Shown one piece after another: positions 7,888 to 17,400 of a stretch of 18,071 nt of DNA. The notes beneath the pieces are model-generated. The model searched no databases. It was not told where the DNA came from and saw only the letters and a program-made list of their open reading frames with translations. Made by a program: the position numbers and the translations under genes. The first letter of the stretch is position 1. Each line of letters opens with the position of its first letter. This stretch comes from Fomitopsis serialis. Its lineage: Eukaryota; Basidiomycota; Agaricomycetes; Polyporales; Fomitopsidaceae. Where the stretch lies: positions 1 to 18,071 of the forward strand of contig NW_025955619.1 in NCBI RefSeq assembly GCF_022376445.1. The letters run 5' to 3'.

Positions 7888-9263
7888 TCACATATACATC
7901 TCATCCCAGCCCTCGTCATTCGTGGCAGGCCGCGAAGTTCCGTCTCCGCCTGCCTTCTCATCGGTCGGGACAGAGATCGGCGGCGCGCTCGCAGCTGTGT
8001 TTGACTCTGCTGCTTCCATCTCCCTGATGACGTCCCACATGTCCTCGTCCTCGTCTGGGACTGGACCAGCGTTGGAGGGCACACCAACGTATGGTGCCTG
8101 AGCAGCTCCGTCACTGTGGGGAACGTCGTCTTCGAGTGCATCCCACATTGCATCGTCCTCGTCTTGGGCCACAGGCTTGGACTGAGCTCGAGGGACACTA
8201 GTGGGACACGCAGGATTGTTCTCGAGGGCTTGTCTCTCTTCTTCCTCGCGAATCATAGCGTCGAGATCGAAGTCATTAAATGCATCCGAGGAAGGTGGTT
8301 CGGAAGATGGAGGGTGAGAGGGAGGGCGTGAAGATGCTCGCTCTATGTCGTGTACGGTACTGCTCTCTCGAGCGTCGCTCGCATTGGGCTTGGGGTTTCC
8401 CTCCTCTTCGTCACTGCCACTCTCGTCTGAATCCGGATCGACCTTGTGACCTGTATTGATCCCCTTGTATTCATCGCGCCAGACAGTCAGCGCGACCTGT
8501 CGTGCTGTTGTTAGTACCAGCGCGCAGTATAAGTCGAAGCACGCACATGCATCCGTTTCGAATGACATCGCTTCTCAACGGTTTTGACAGTTTCACGGAA
8601 TGGGGCTCTGGGATACATCTTATGTGTCCAGTAGTGGTAGACTTGAATCAGTCGGTTCAAATCCGTCGCCTAGCATACCTAACAGTGAGCATATAATACC
8701 TGGACGACTTCAGATACACAAAACACCTCGTGGCCTTTCCCCTTCGGCTTGAAAGCCTTCGCATGCTTCATTAGAGCAGGGAAGCCGTCTGGCCCAAGCA
8801 GCCGAGCTTCATCGAGCCTCGGGAGAGGCTTCTTCTTCTGTCTCTCCTTCCCACCGGTTTTGCCTTTCCCCTCCCCATCCGCGTATCCATTAGCATCAGG
8901 AGTGTCGAGGTCAAGCGCGGGCGGTTTCTTGTATATCTGCGCGTTCTTCGCGTCCACTTCCCTCCTCAGCGCGTCGAGGTCAAGCGCGGGAGGAAGGTCG
9001 CCGTCGCCAGTGTCCGGCTCCGCGTCCAGATTATCAAACATGGCATCTATCTCCGACTTTTCTACGGTCGGAGGGACTGACTTGCGTGAAGGCGGCTGGG
9101 CACCCTCATCCTCATCCTCAGAGTCCAAGAACAGCGATGAACGCGGTCGCTTGGAAGCTCGACGCGGGGAGTCATCGGTGGTGAGGTCAATTGGGGGAGA
9201 TGAGCGACGAGGAGCCTCGTCCGCAGGGGCGTCCCAGATATCTTCGAGCGCAACGGAGGTCAT
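7888..9263 (-). CDS. CSM3: Replication fork protection protein Csm3/Swi3 (TIPIN family), three exons, 422 aa
   Basis: The family pairs with Tof1/Swi1 (Timeless) to stabilise stalled forks, support the S-phase checkpoint and aid cohesion. Exons are 9263-8727, 8669-8547 and 8496-7888; introns are 57 and 50 nt. The Swi3 domain spans about residues 145-230: LPRLDEARLLGPDGFPALMK, FKPKGKGHE, then (exon 2) DLNRLIQVYHYWTHKMYPRA, VEKRCHSKRMH and (exon 3) VALTVWRDEYKG. The N-terminus is acidic and disordered with a basic RRASKRPRSS patch that may be a nuclear signal. The long C-terminal tail is acidic and carries repeated Trp-Asp motifs (about 332-339, 368-375, 413-420). Exon 2 is needed to complete the domain, which supports the splice sites; the acceptor is CTAG at 8670, because an in-frame TAG excludes the earlier GTTAG. 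The gene diverges from NTM1 across a promoter with three MCB boxes, consistent with G1/S expression. Confidence 0.92.
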
Positions 9264-9478
9264 CGTTGTTGCGGTTGAGCCTCAGTTGAGCGTAAGCGCA
9301 GCCTGTCCTGGACGCGACGCGTAGCGTAACGCGTAAGAGACGCGTCTGTCACAGTCGGTGGTCACAGATCCTGTAGTAAGATCGCGTGTCCTCGAGTCCC
9401 AGTCTGAGTGAAGATCGCTCTCTACCTCCGTTCCACTACACCACTGCACCGCAATCTCACAGACGCCTCGTCGAGATC
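9264..9478. promoter_or_regulatory. Shared 215-bp promoter of CSM3 and NTM1
   Basis: The two ATGs face away from each other at 9263 (minus) and 9479 (plus), so the stretch must hold both promoters and both leaders. No TATA box is evident. The clear feature is a cluster of ACGCGT boxes in its centre. Confidence 0.7.
9317..9345. promoter_or_regulatory. Triple MCB (ACGCGT) cluster
   Basis: Perfect ACGCGT palindromes lie at 9317-9322, 9329-9334 and 9340-9345, with a partial ACGCGA at 9312. Starts are 12 and 11 bp apart, close to one helical turn. ACGCGT is the box bound by MBF (Mbp1/Swi6; Res/Cdc10), which drives G1/S replication genes in ascomycete yeasts; use by this organism is inferred. Confidence 0.65.
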
Positions 9479-10561
9479 ATGGCCGAGCAAATAGTTCTAC
9501 CTGAGCCCGACGTACAAGCGGGAATAGATTACTGGGCGAGTCAACCGGCCAATTATGACGGCGTCCTCGGTGAGCACTCGCATCTCGCACTGGTGGCATA
9601 GCGCAAATGGTGACATCTGCATGTAGGCGGATTCGGGGAAGGCGTGAGTCCCTTCTATTGCGTTGACGATCTACTGCATAGTTGATCATCCCCTGCTAGT
9701 CTCTACCGAGAATCGACGCTCTCGGCTCGCGCCAATTTCTTCTGTACCTCATGCCTGAACTCAGCACGGTACCTTCAGCGATTCGATCACTGGCTGCTCC
9801 CAAGGAGCTGTCATACCGGACACGCGCGCTGGACGTCGGCGCCGGCGTAGGCCGCGTCACGGCGGACGTGCTCCTGCACCTCGTATCCGACATCGTCCTG
9901 GTCGAGCCCGTAGAAAGCCTCGCCAAGGAAGCCCTCTCACGCGGCCGCGCGAGCGAAATCATGACCGGGAAGGCCGACGCTACGTTTGTTCCGTGGAAGG
10001 GCATCTCAGCGAAGGCGAAGAGCGTTTCTTTCATTCAAGACACTCTGCAAGGCGTCGATCCATGTCACCCGTCGAAATCCCCGACTTTTCTGGACCGCGT
10101 CGGATATGTCCCGAACCACAATGACCTCGATGAGCCGTTCGACATAGTCTGGTGTCAGTGGTGTCTCGGTTCTCTGAGCGACTCGGATCTCGTAGCCTTC
10201 TTGCGAAGAGGTCGTAGTTCCCTCAGGGACCCCAATCGGAGTGTGATTATTGTGAAGGAAAATTGCTGTTCTGATGACGACGGGCAGCCACAAAGCATAT
10301 TCGACGAGACTGACTCAAGTATAACGAGGTACTATCAAATCTCAGTGTCTTATATGGTTTAAGAAGTCGCGCTGACAATGATTTATCAGGTCTGATCTTG
10401 CATGGAAGAAGGCATTCAAGGATGCAGGTCTGGCATTAGTTCACGAACAAGTGCAGCGGGGCTTCCCTGAAGGTCTATACACTGTGAGAATGTGAGACGG
10501 TTGCATCCTTCCGCATTACTTCCGCTAACTACAAGGCCTGGGCAGGTATGCTTTGAGGTGA
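9479..10561 (+). CDS. TAE1: Alpha-N-terminal protein methyltransferase (NTM1/NTMT1 family), five exons, 284 aa
   Basis: The family uses S-adenosylmethionine to methylate the free N-terminus of proteins beginning X-Pro-Lys after Met removal, such as ribosomal proteins. Exons are 9479-9569, 9627-9643, 9700-10328, 10390-10491 and 10546-10561; introns are 57, 56, 61 and 54 nt. Signature pieces are DYWASQPANYDGVLGGFGEG across exons 1-2, SRQFLLYLMPEL, the SAM-binding DVGAGVGRVT (glycines about 83-87), FDIVWCQWCLGSLSD (about 187-194 for WCQWCLGS), IIVKEN (about 221-224) and the tail FPEGLYTVRMYALR. The 17-nt second exon supplies most of the family GGFG segment. The last 16-nt exon turns a premature-looking TGA into MYALR, the usual ending. 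The gene converges with ADK2, 245 bp between stops. The symbol follows the yeast orthologue. Confidence 0.92.
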
Positions 10562-10806
10562 CCGAGACTGACTGTCGAATCACGCATGGCGGAAGCAAAC
10601 ATGTAGATCTAGGTAGCAAGCAGGTATTGGCGGTCGCGCTAGCAATACAAACGATCGTAGTAGCAGGCTCGTCAATGGGTCGGTAGAACGGGGACATCAT
10701 AGAACTAGCAAGCATAGCGGAAGACACGACGGAAGATGACGCAAACTCGGAAAGAGAAAAACGAACGAGTAGAAGATATCCAAGCACGAAACCTAAATCG
10801 AATGCA

Positions 10807-11986
10807 TCAGTGCTTCAGCTTTCCCGCTGAAGCCTCCTCCCGCGGACTCGGGACGTTCTCCTTCCTAGCAATGACAGCCTCACTGAGGCTCGTCCGCCTT
10901 TTCTGTTCTCTGCTCTCCGCACGCTCCTTTACGTGTGGAAAATGGGCACGGATGACACTTTCGAGCTGTGGCCATATTTCATCTGATGTTGAACCAGACA
11001 GTGTCACCAGTTTCACTCCAGAGAAGGGAGCTTCAGCGCGGTAGTAATCCAACAAGGGTGATGTTGATTTGTAGAATTTCTCCAATCGATGAGCAAATAC
11101 CGCCTATCGACGTGGTCACTGTCAGTAAGCCGGACCTCGTCTGGTTAGGAAAGGTAGATACCGGGTTGTCATCAGGTCGCTTGGTGAGAGGTTCGCCAGT
11201 CACGTCATCGAGGCCGGGGACCTTGGGTGAATTATACGACAAGTTGTAGACACGGCCGGACGGTAGATGAACCCAGCGATCTGATATCCGGCTCAGGATC
11301 ACTTCGTCGGCGACGTCCAAATTGACGATCAGGCTCAGAGGTGTTCCTTGCCGTCTGGAAATGGAGGTCCCTTAGCTACTCGTGAGGGACTGGGAAGCGG
11401 CAATCAAACCTCAGGTGGTCATCGAATAGTTTGCCCTGTCCGAGGGTACGGGGAAAGCCGTCAAGGAGCCAGTGCTAATGGACATGAGTTGAGCGGTGCG
11501 GTCGGACAAAGACATGTCTGCGGAAATACCTTATTGTAAAGCAAGTCCAGCTTGCTTGAAACGACCTTCAGCATGATATCATCTTGCAACAGTCCACCAG
11601 AAGCGACGGTCTCCTCCGCCATCAACCCAACCTCCGTCCTTCAACAAGTTCAACAGACGTCGCTGACGAGAACTTCATGATGCTCACCGCTCAGCAATAT
11701 GCTGTCGAAGTAGGTCTCCCGTCGACAGAGACAAGATATCATACTTCTGCACCAGGCGTCCCGACAGCGTGCCCTTGCCCGCCCCGGGCTTGCCGAACAT
11801 GAGCATCCGCAACACCTTGCCCTCGCCATGGTCAGCGGTGGGCTCAGGCTTCACCACGCTCGACGCGACGTTGTTCAGAGAGAAGGCGAGGGCCTTGTAC
11901 GTGATTGCGGATGATCGGAAGGTCCGTCGATGTGAGCACACATTCTTCGGCCGAAGGGAGGCGCTGAGAAGAGCCGACAGAGACAT
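10807..11986 (-). CDS. ADK2: Mitochondrial GTP:AMP phosphotransferase (adenylate kinase 3 type), five exons, 320 aa
   Basis: The enzyme transfers phosphate from GTP to AMP in the mitochondrial matrix. Exons are 11986-11688, 11638-11530, 11474-11410, 11354-11162 and 11103-10807; introns are 49, 55, 55 and 58 nt. The N-terminal 50 residues, rich in Ser, Ala, Leu and Arg (MSLSALLSASLRPKNVCSHR), suit a presequence. The P-loop GKPGAGKGT is at about 65-73, followed by SLSTGDLLRQHIAE, GLLQDDIML, HWLLDGFPRTLGQ (AMP binding), the LID segment ISDRWVHLPSGRVYN without zinc cysteines, GEPLTKRPDDNP and HRLEKFYKSTSPLLDYY. Every intron lands between these blocks and restores frame. The protein is longer than usual because about 43 charged residues (from HVKERAES, about 278) follow the core. 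ATP-type adenylate kinase is the main alternative, but the presequence and LID favour the mitochondrial type. Confidence 0.92.
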
Positions 11987-12657
11987 GCACGACGATTGGA
12001 CGAGGCAGAGCGTATAAAGGTGTGCCTTGGGGACGTGGGGTGGTCTGTCTTCCCTCCAGGTGCTGCGACGGACCCGAGCGCGACGACCTGGGTTATGTGC
12101 GACCGTGCAAGGCCCAGAGTCGTTCGAGAATCGATTGCGCAAGAGCGGGAATATCACCGGCGTCAACGGCGAAACACTGGGATAGTGGTGCGGGCTTTTC
12201 CTCACCTCGTTTGCCTCACTCTGTGGGCACTGCGCGGCGGGTGGCAGGGAGCAGAGTGCACGTAGAGTGGTGAGTCCTCTAATCCCAGACGGCGTACAGC
12301 CGACCTCCCCCAACGGGATGTAGCCCCGCCTTCCCCCGCTCCGCGCATCCGAGTGCGATCACGCGATGGGTGCATCCCGTCTCGCCGACCAGCTTCGTCA
12401 GGCTCGCCCGCAACTCCCTGACCAGTGACCTCCCTATCGCGCACTAGCACATTCTCAATTCTATCAACGAGCGAGGCGCCTTGGATCCATGACGAACATA
12501 CACTCTCCGGAGATATGAGCTCGGAGGAAGTCGGGCTGTCTATCAAGAGCAAGTTTGCAGCTGTGTATCCTTAGGCTGGAACACCGGTACGTATCCACAT
12601 TCACTAGTAGCTGTACGTATTGGCAGAGAATAGTGAGACGCAATGCTATACTGTCGC
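11987..12657. promoter_or_regulatory. ADK2 promoter and COQ11 3' region
   Basis: About 670 bp between the ADK2 start and the COQ11 stop, both on the minus strand. A TTTATA sequence (minus, about 12012-12018) lies roughly 27 bp upstream of the ADK2 ATG; it is close for a TATA box. A minus-strand open frame at 12552-12202 has no family resemblance and I do not call it a gene. Confidence 0.4.
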
Positions 12658-13923
12658 TCAGACATGCACGTCGGCCTGTGCCTGACCCTTTTGTGACCAT
12701 CCAATGAGTTCCCTCATCTCAGCGACGCCCACGACGCCCTGCACGTCCGTTCTCTGACTATCAGCGGCAACACAAATGGCTTCGGCGACATGGTCGACGT
12801 GAATAGGCGGAATCGTCAACGCATTGGCTACAGAGTCAAGCGGCGACGCGGAGACAGGCGATTGCGGCGCTGGAGAGGAGGGGAAGGCAGACGCCAGCGA
12901 CCGCAAGAAACCGGAGGGAGTAGGCAGGCCTGGCGGCGCTTTGCGGTGGATCGTCGCGGACAGGTCGAGCATTGCGGCGATTGGCGACGTTAGCGGGCGG
13001 AAGTGGGGATGGTAGATGAGACCTGTTCCGAACACCTCGTCAGTGGTCTCAATCAGACGACTCTTGTTTACACGCACTGGGACGAATAAACACTGCCCGG
13101 TGGTCGGTGCTGCCGGCCATCCTTTGACTGATGTGCAGCTCCGCTTCACGCTTCGTCTCAATGTATCGCGCCGGAATGAATGGTCTGAAAATGTCTTCCG
13201 CCGAGACGTATACGAATGGCCTCGGTCCGTCAAGCGGGACTGTAGGCTTCGAAGATACGAATGCCTCGCATACACTCAGCGCTGCCAGCATCTAAGCAAG
13301 CGTTGAACATGAGCATGCTTAAGAAACACACCAGCATCACGATTCAGCGTCTCGTAGCTGTCTGGTCTGCCCTCTCCGCTTGCAAGTGGATTGCTTGATG
13401 CTCCGTTACCCAGAACGCTGGAAGCAACAATGCCGGCAAGGGCTGCGATGTTCCCTTCACTGAGAGCCTTCTTGTACCTCGTATCCTCGAGGAGTGTCCC
13501 GAGTGTGTGGACAACTGCCGTCACGCTGGGGAGGAGGTGCGAGTACGTTGCTGGCTTCAGGGCATCCGCAGCTTGCCAGTCTACCTGCAAGGGGCATACA
13601 CGTCAGAATGCGTAGCCGCAATAATAAAGATGTGACAACACTTTAGAGACCCAGGCAGGTGAGTGTCCTTTCGGCGTTTTGAACGGTGAACCAGACGAGC
13701 TGTGCCGAACGTAACATTCAACGTGATTCATGGATGCAAATCGGTTGGGCACGCACCTGATGCTTGTCACTTGCATTCCCCGAGCAAGCGCTGCTTTGCA
13801 AACGGCCGAGCCTGTTCAACGCGGGGCGTTAGCGTGCTAACGACCTTCATCGCGCTAGGATGCGTTCGAACCGAGAAAACCATTCCCCCCAACCACCAGT
13901 ATCCTTGGAATTGCGGCTTGCAT
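12658..13923 (-). CDS. COQ11: Coq11-like NAD(P)-binding SDR-type protein of ubiquinone synthesis, six exons, 328 aa
   Basis: Yeast Coq11 (YLR290C) is an atypical short-chain dehydrogenase/epimerase-like protein linked to the mitochondrial coenzyme Q synthome. Exons are 13923-13872, 13811-13757, 13699-13642, 13584-13332, 13281-13078 and 13022-12658; introns are 60, 57, 57, 50 and 55 nt. The Rossmann motif ILVVGGNGFLGSAVCK (glycines about 12-18) spans the first intron, then ALARGMQVTSIS, GSPFKTPKGHSPAWVSKVDW, KPATYSHLLPSVTAVVHTLG, YETLNRDAALSVCEAF, PFVYVSAEDIF, RYIETKREAELHI, VFIRPSLIYHPHFRP and PPIHVDHVAEAICVAA. The first exon has a weak donor (GTTCGA) but the join is exact. A Pro/Ser-rich insert (about residues 250-285) enlarges the C-terminal part. 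There is no obvious long presequence before the Rossmann motif. It could be a related NDUFA9-like member; COQ11 is the best fit. It diverges from ATG2. Confidence 0.85.
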
Positions 13924-14413
13924 GAGACCTCGGGCCAAAGGAGCGTGCTCCGACGTAAGTATTCCGTCGATGCAGAGAAGTCTGGGGTTGAGGCCAGCGA
14001 CTGCTGACGCCGCGACGACTCGGAGTGAGCGCTTCGCAATTGGGGACCCTCGCGGTGCTCAGATCTACAACTCTCGCTCATGTTGGGTGCTGGAGGTTCG
14101 ACATTTTCAGTCGGTCGAAGCGACGAAATGTATGTGACAGAGTAACATCTAGGTTTAACTACATAACTTGAGGATGCGTCGATGAAGGAAGGACGGGCAG
14201 ATTCATCCTAGTCACGTGTAGGGCGTCGAAGGCCAGGAGCCTTGCCCGAGGGTCCTCCGCTGCTATGCTCCAGTCTTCCACCTTGACTTCGAGGTAGCGT
14301 CGGCTGCAGCTCAGCATCGTCTTCGAATATACGTTTCTCATATTCCTGCATACATGCTACTTCCAACATATCTTGACAATTGATACGACTGCCCAACCTT
14401 CACGACCCGCACA
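13924..14413. promoter_or_regulatory. Divergent promoter between COQ11 and ATG2
   Basis: 490 bp separate the two start codons. A CACGTG E-box lies at 14213-14218, about 200 bp from the ATG2 start. No clear TATA box or coding region is seen; short minus-strand frames here are not supported. Confidence 0.5.
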
Positions 14414-17400
14414 ATGTCTTGGTGGACCTCATGGATGCCTTCATTGCCCACGATCGACCTATCCCTGCCATCCGGGATCCAGAGACGATTCATTTCGTTC
14501 GCGTTGAAGCGCTCTCTCGGACACTTGCTCAAACCTGGACAGCTTGATCTCCAGCAGGTGGATTCTCAGATCGGGTCGGGTTATGTGCAGATCCGAGACC
14601 TGGAGCTGAATAACGACGTACGTGAGCTTCCTTCGTGTGTCGGAGCGACTCCTGACCCAGTCTCAGGCTATAAACTCGCTCATAGCTGGGCTACCCCTCC
14701 AATTGCACGACGGTTCCATCGGGAAAGTCACCGCGCGGATTCCATGGCCCAATCCATTGACCTCCACGATCGGTTTCTCAGTCGAATCACCCCACCTGAC
14801 ATTCTATCTCGCACCCCAATCATCCGATGTCGGTGCATCACAGACGGACCTCACGGAGTCCGTGGCGTCTATCGCAGAGTCGTTTGTTCACGAAGAACTT
14901 AATCCCGCAGATGAAGCGGCGTTTCGTCAGTCCATGCATGGTGGACCGAGAAGTCCGATGCGGGCTGGGGAAGACATGCTACCAGGGGGGCTTGATCCCT
15001 TCATGTCCGACGAAGAGCTGTCCCAAAGCGAGATAGAACCGCCTGGTGTGTCGATATTCGCGACACTCATCGAAAGGTTACTCGCGCGCTTTGCATTCGA
15101 CGCGGACGATGTCAAGGTCACAGTGGTGAATCCACAGCAAGCCAGCTTTACGCTGTCTATAGCTCAGATCCGGTATGGCACCGAGTCGAGCGCGCCGGCA
15201 GACCCCGCAGGGGCAAGTGGTCGAGAGTCTCGCGGAGATTCGCAGGGCAGCATACGCGGCGTCACTCTTGGTGGGATTACTCTGACTACGCGCTGCTTAC
15301 GTCCAACAAGTCCAACCATGACCCCTACACGGCAGCATAGTACATCCTCGACTCGAATGCACTCCGTAGCCCCCGCATCACCTCAAAGCCCTTCGACCCC
15401 TCCTTCACCACAGTCAGACTCGTCGGACATGGATGAAGACACGCAGATGCTCATGTCGCAATCCATAGCTATCCTTCCGCCACGGCCAGTATCGCCTGCG
15501 ACTTCGGTGGCAAGCAGCATGTACGAGAGCGCTGTGTCGACTGCGCTCGTCGAGAGCAGTCTTCATAGTTCACCAGATCCCGCTGCGGAGCCTCCGGTGG
15601 CCAACCAACCACCGGTGGACAATTCTGCTCTGTCGTCCGAGACACCGCCACGACCTGGCGCGTTGCACAGATTGCGACCTATTGCGTCTATCCCAGAAGT
15701 GGAGGACGAAGTTGTTGTATCCTTCGGGTCCGATGCGATCTCTATCCGTCTTTACACACCCCCGCCATCGAATGCACACTCGCCTGCGCCCGCGGTTGGA
15801 GTACCCTCATCCTCGAGGGTGCCTATTGAACGGTCAAGAGCAGCCCATCGTCGAAGTAGCAGTGCGCGGGCTCCGGAAGAGAAGCTCAGAGTCACCATTG
15901 ACATAGGCGTCGTTGCGCTCGGCTTCAATGCGCGGCATTTGCGGAGTATCCTGGATATCGCTGACGTCTGGTCGTTGCATTCACCGTCTCCTGCGCGTCG
16001 GGCTTCTCCCCCTTCAGATACTGCATCTGGACCGTCGACCGTACCCACCCTTGACGGGACCTTCCGACTCCGTGGCGTCGTTCTCCTTCTACGTCCAGTG
16101 TCTACCGATTTTACGCCATTGGATGCGCAAGGGCTGTCAGAGTTTTTCTCTCGTCCCCTTGTGCCCCCAAAGATGACACATGGCTACGTTCGCGCTCACC
16201 TAGAGGAACTATCGGTCACGGCTTCCATCTCATCCTGCCCTGTCGATCGCGGCGACTCCACGCATCCTTCCGCTCGCAAGAGGACGTCAAAGTCACGGAA
16301 CGAGTCCGGGTTCAATACATCGCTTAACTTGGCTCTCACCGAGTTGTCGGTGTTCGCTTTCCTCCATCAAACACATCCCGATGCCCCGAGTTTGCCAATG
16401 GAGCTATATGCGTATCCGATCTTAATCACAGACCCCCACCTGCGATCGCAATATCCTCGAGAGCATTCGAACGTGGCTTCAGCGGACATTCACAGTACCG
16501 CAATGCCGACATTCGAGATAGCGGATTGGACAGACCCTGCACGCCGGAGCACAGCGGCGAAGTTATCCATTTGGCGGAGCAAGGCCATGCAACACCGTGA
16601 AGCATCCCGCCAAGACACAGCTGGCACAATTGCAACTGGACCGAAGAGTCCCCCGCGCGCCCAGTCAGGTATGCCGTCGTCAGGTAGCCCTCCTACGCCT
16701 AGAGCGATGCCTCGCTTTTTGTCATCATCCCCCGGTCAAGTGGCATAGGGCGGACCATCTCTATCATCGGGCAGCCTCCCCTTACGCCCTGCAGGACCAG
16801 CAATCACTACAAAGTTCCGTAGTCGGACAACCCAGTCGCAGTTAACTCGAGAAGGAGAGGGAGGTCCAGACATCGACGTCACGTTCGAAGCGCTCCATAT
16901 TTTCCTCGACCTCGGGTTGGTGTTGGGCCGTAGTGCCCAACTTGAAGAGAGCACAGCGATGTCATCATGAAGGAAATTACGACCCCGTCGAAGGTCCGTC
17001 TTCGCGGCCTCTGCGCTTCACTCGCTGGGGTACCGCCACGGAGCGGAGTATGACGACGACGACGAGGCAGATACCCCTCCGGCTACTCCCGTGCTGCCAT
17101 GGGTTTCGGAGTTCGGACCGCGGAAGAGCAGCAGCAGGAAAGGAGAAGGCTTGAACAGCTGGTCCTAGATGATCTGGACCTGGAGTATGACTACAGGCAA
17201 GGAACTAAGCGTAGCGTGGATCCAGCCGCTGAACGCGTCAAGGATTGGCGCAAGGTCGGTACGATGTCATTCTCGACCGAGAATCGCTCTCTGACGCACT
17301 GCACAGCCTAGGACACGTAAAAGCCAGGGTCAAGGGCCCTCAATCTCTGTAAAGTTCCCCGTGGTCCGTGTCCAGATACGCGATACTCCTCCTTCATGTC

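Noticed and set aside
8654..8664. GGTTCAAATCC, a perfect B-box-like sequence suggesting a third tRNA gene
   Set aside because: No matching acceptor or anticodon stem can be drawn around it, the putative T stem has a mismatch, and the bases code for the conserved DLNRL segment of Csm3 on the other strand.
8749..9324. A 191-codon plus-strand open frame opposite CSM3 exon 1
   Set aside because: Serine-rich shadow of the acidic CSM3 sequence; the minus strand carries the Swi3 domain.
12202..12552. A 116-codon minus-strand open frame between ADK2 and COQ11
   Set aside because: No recognisable motif, Arg-rich random composition, and it overlaps the likely ADK2 promoter.
358..13923. HTD2, ADK2 and COQ11 as a mitochondrial gene cluster
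   Set aside because: They are far apart, separated by unrelated genes, and act in different pathways; proximity is likely chance.
16746..16748. TAG as the true end of ATG2
   Set aside because: A 60-nt intron with GT..AG ends removes it in frame and the next exon holds further Atg2-like sequence.
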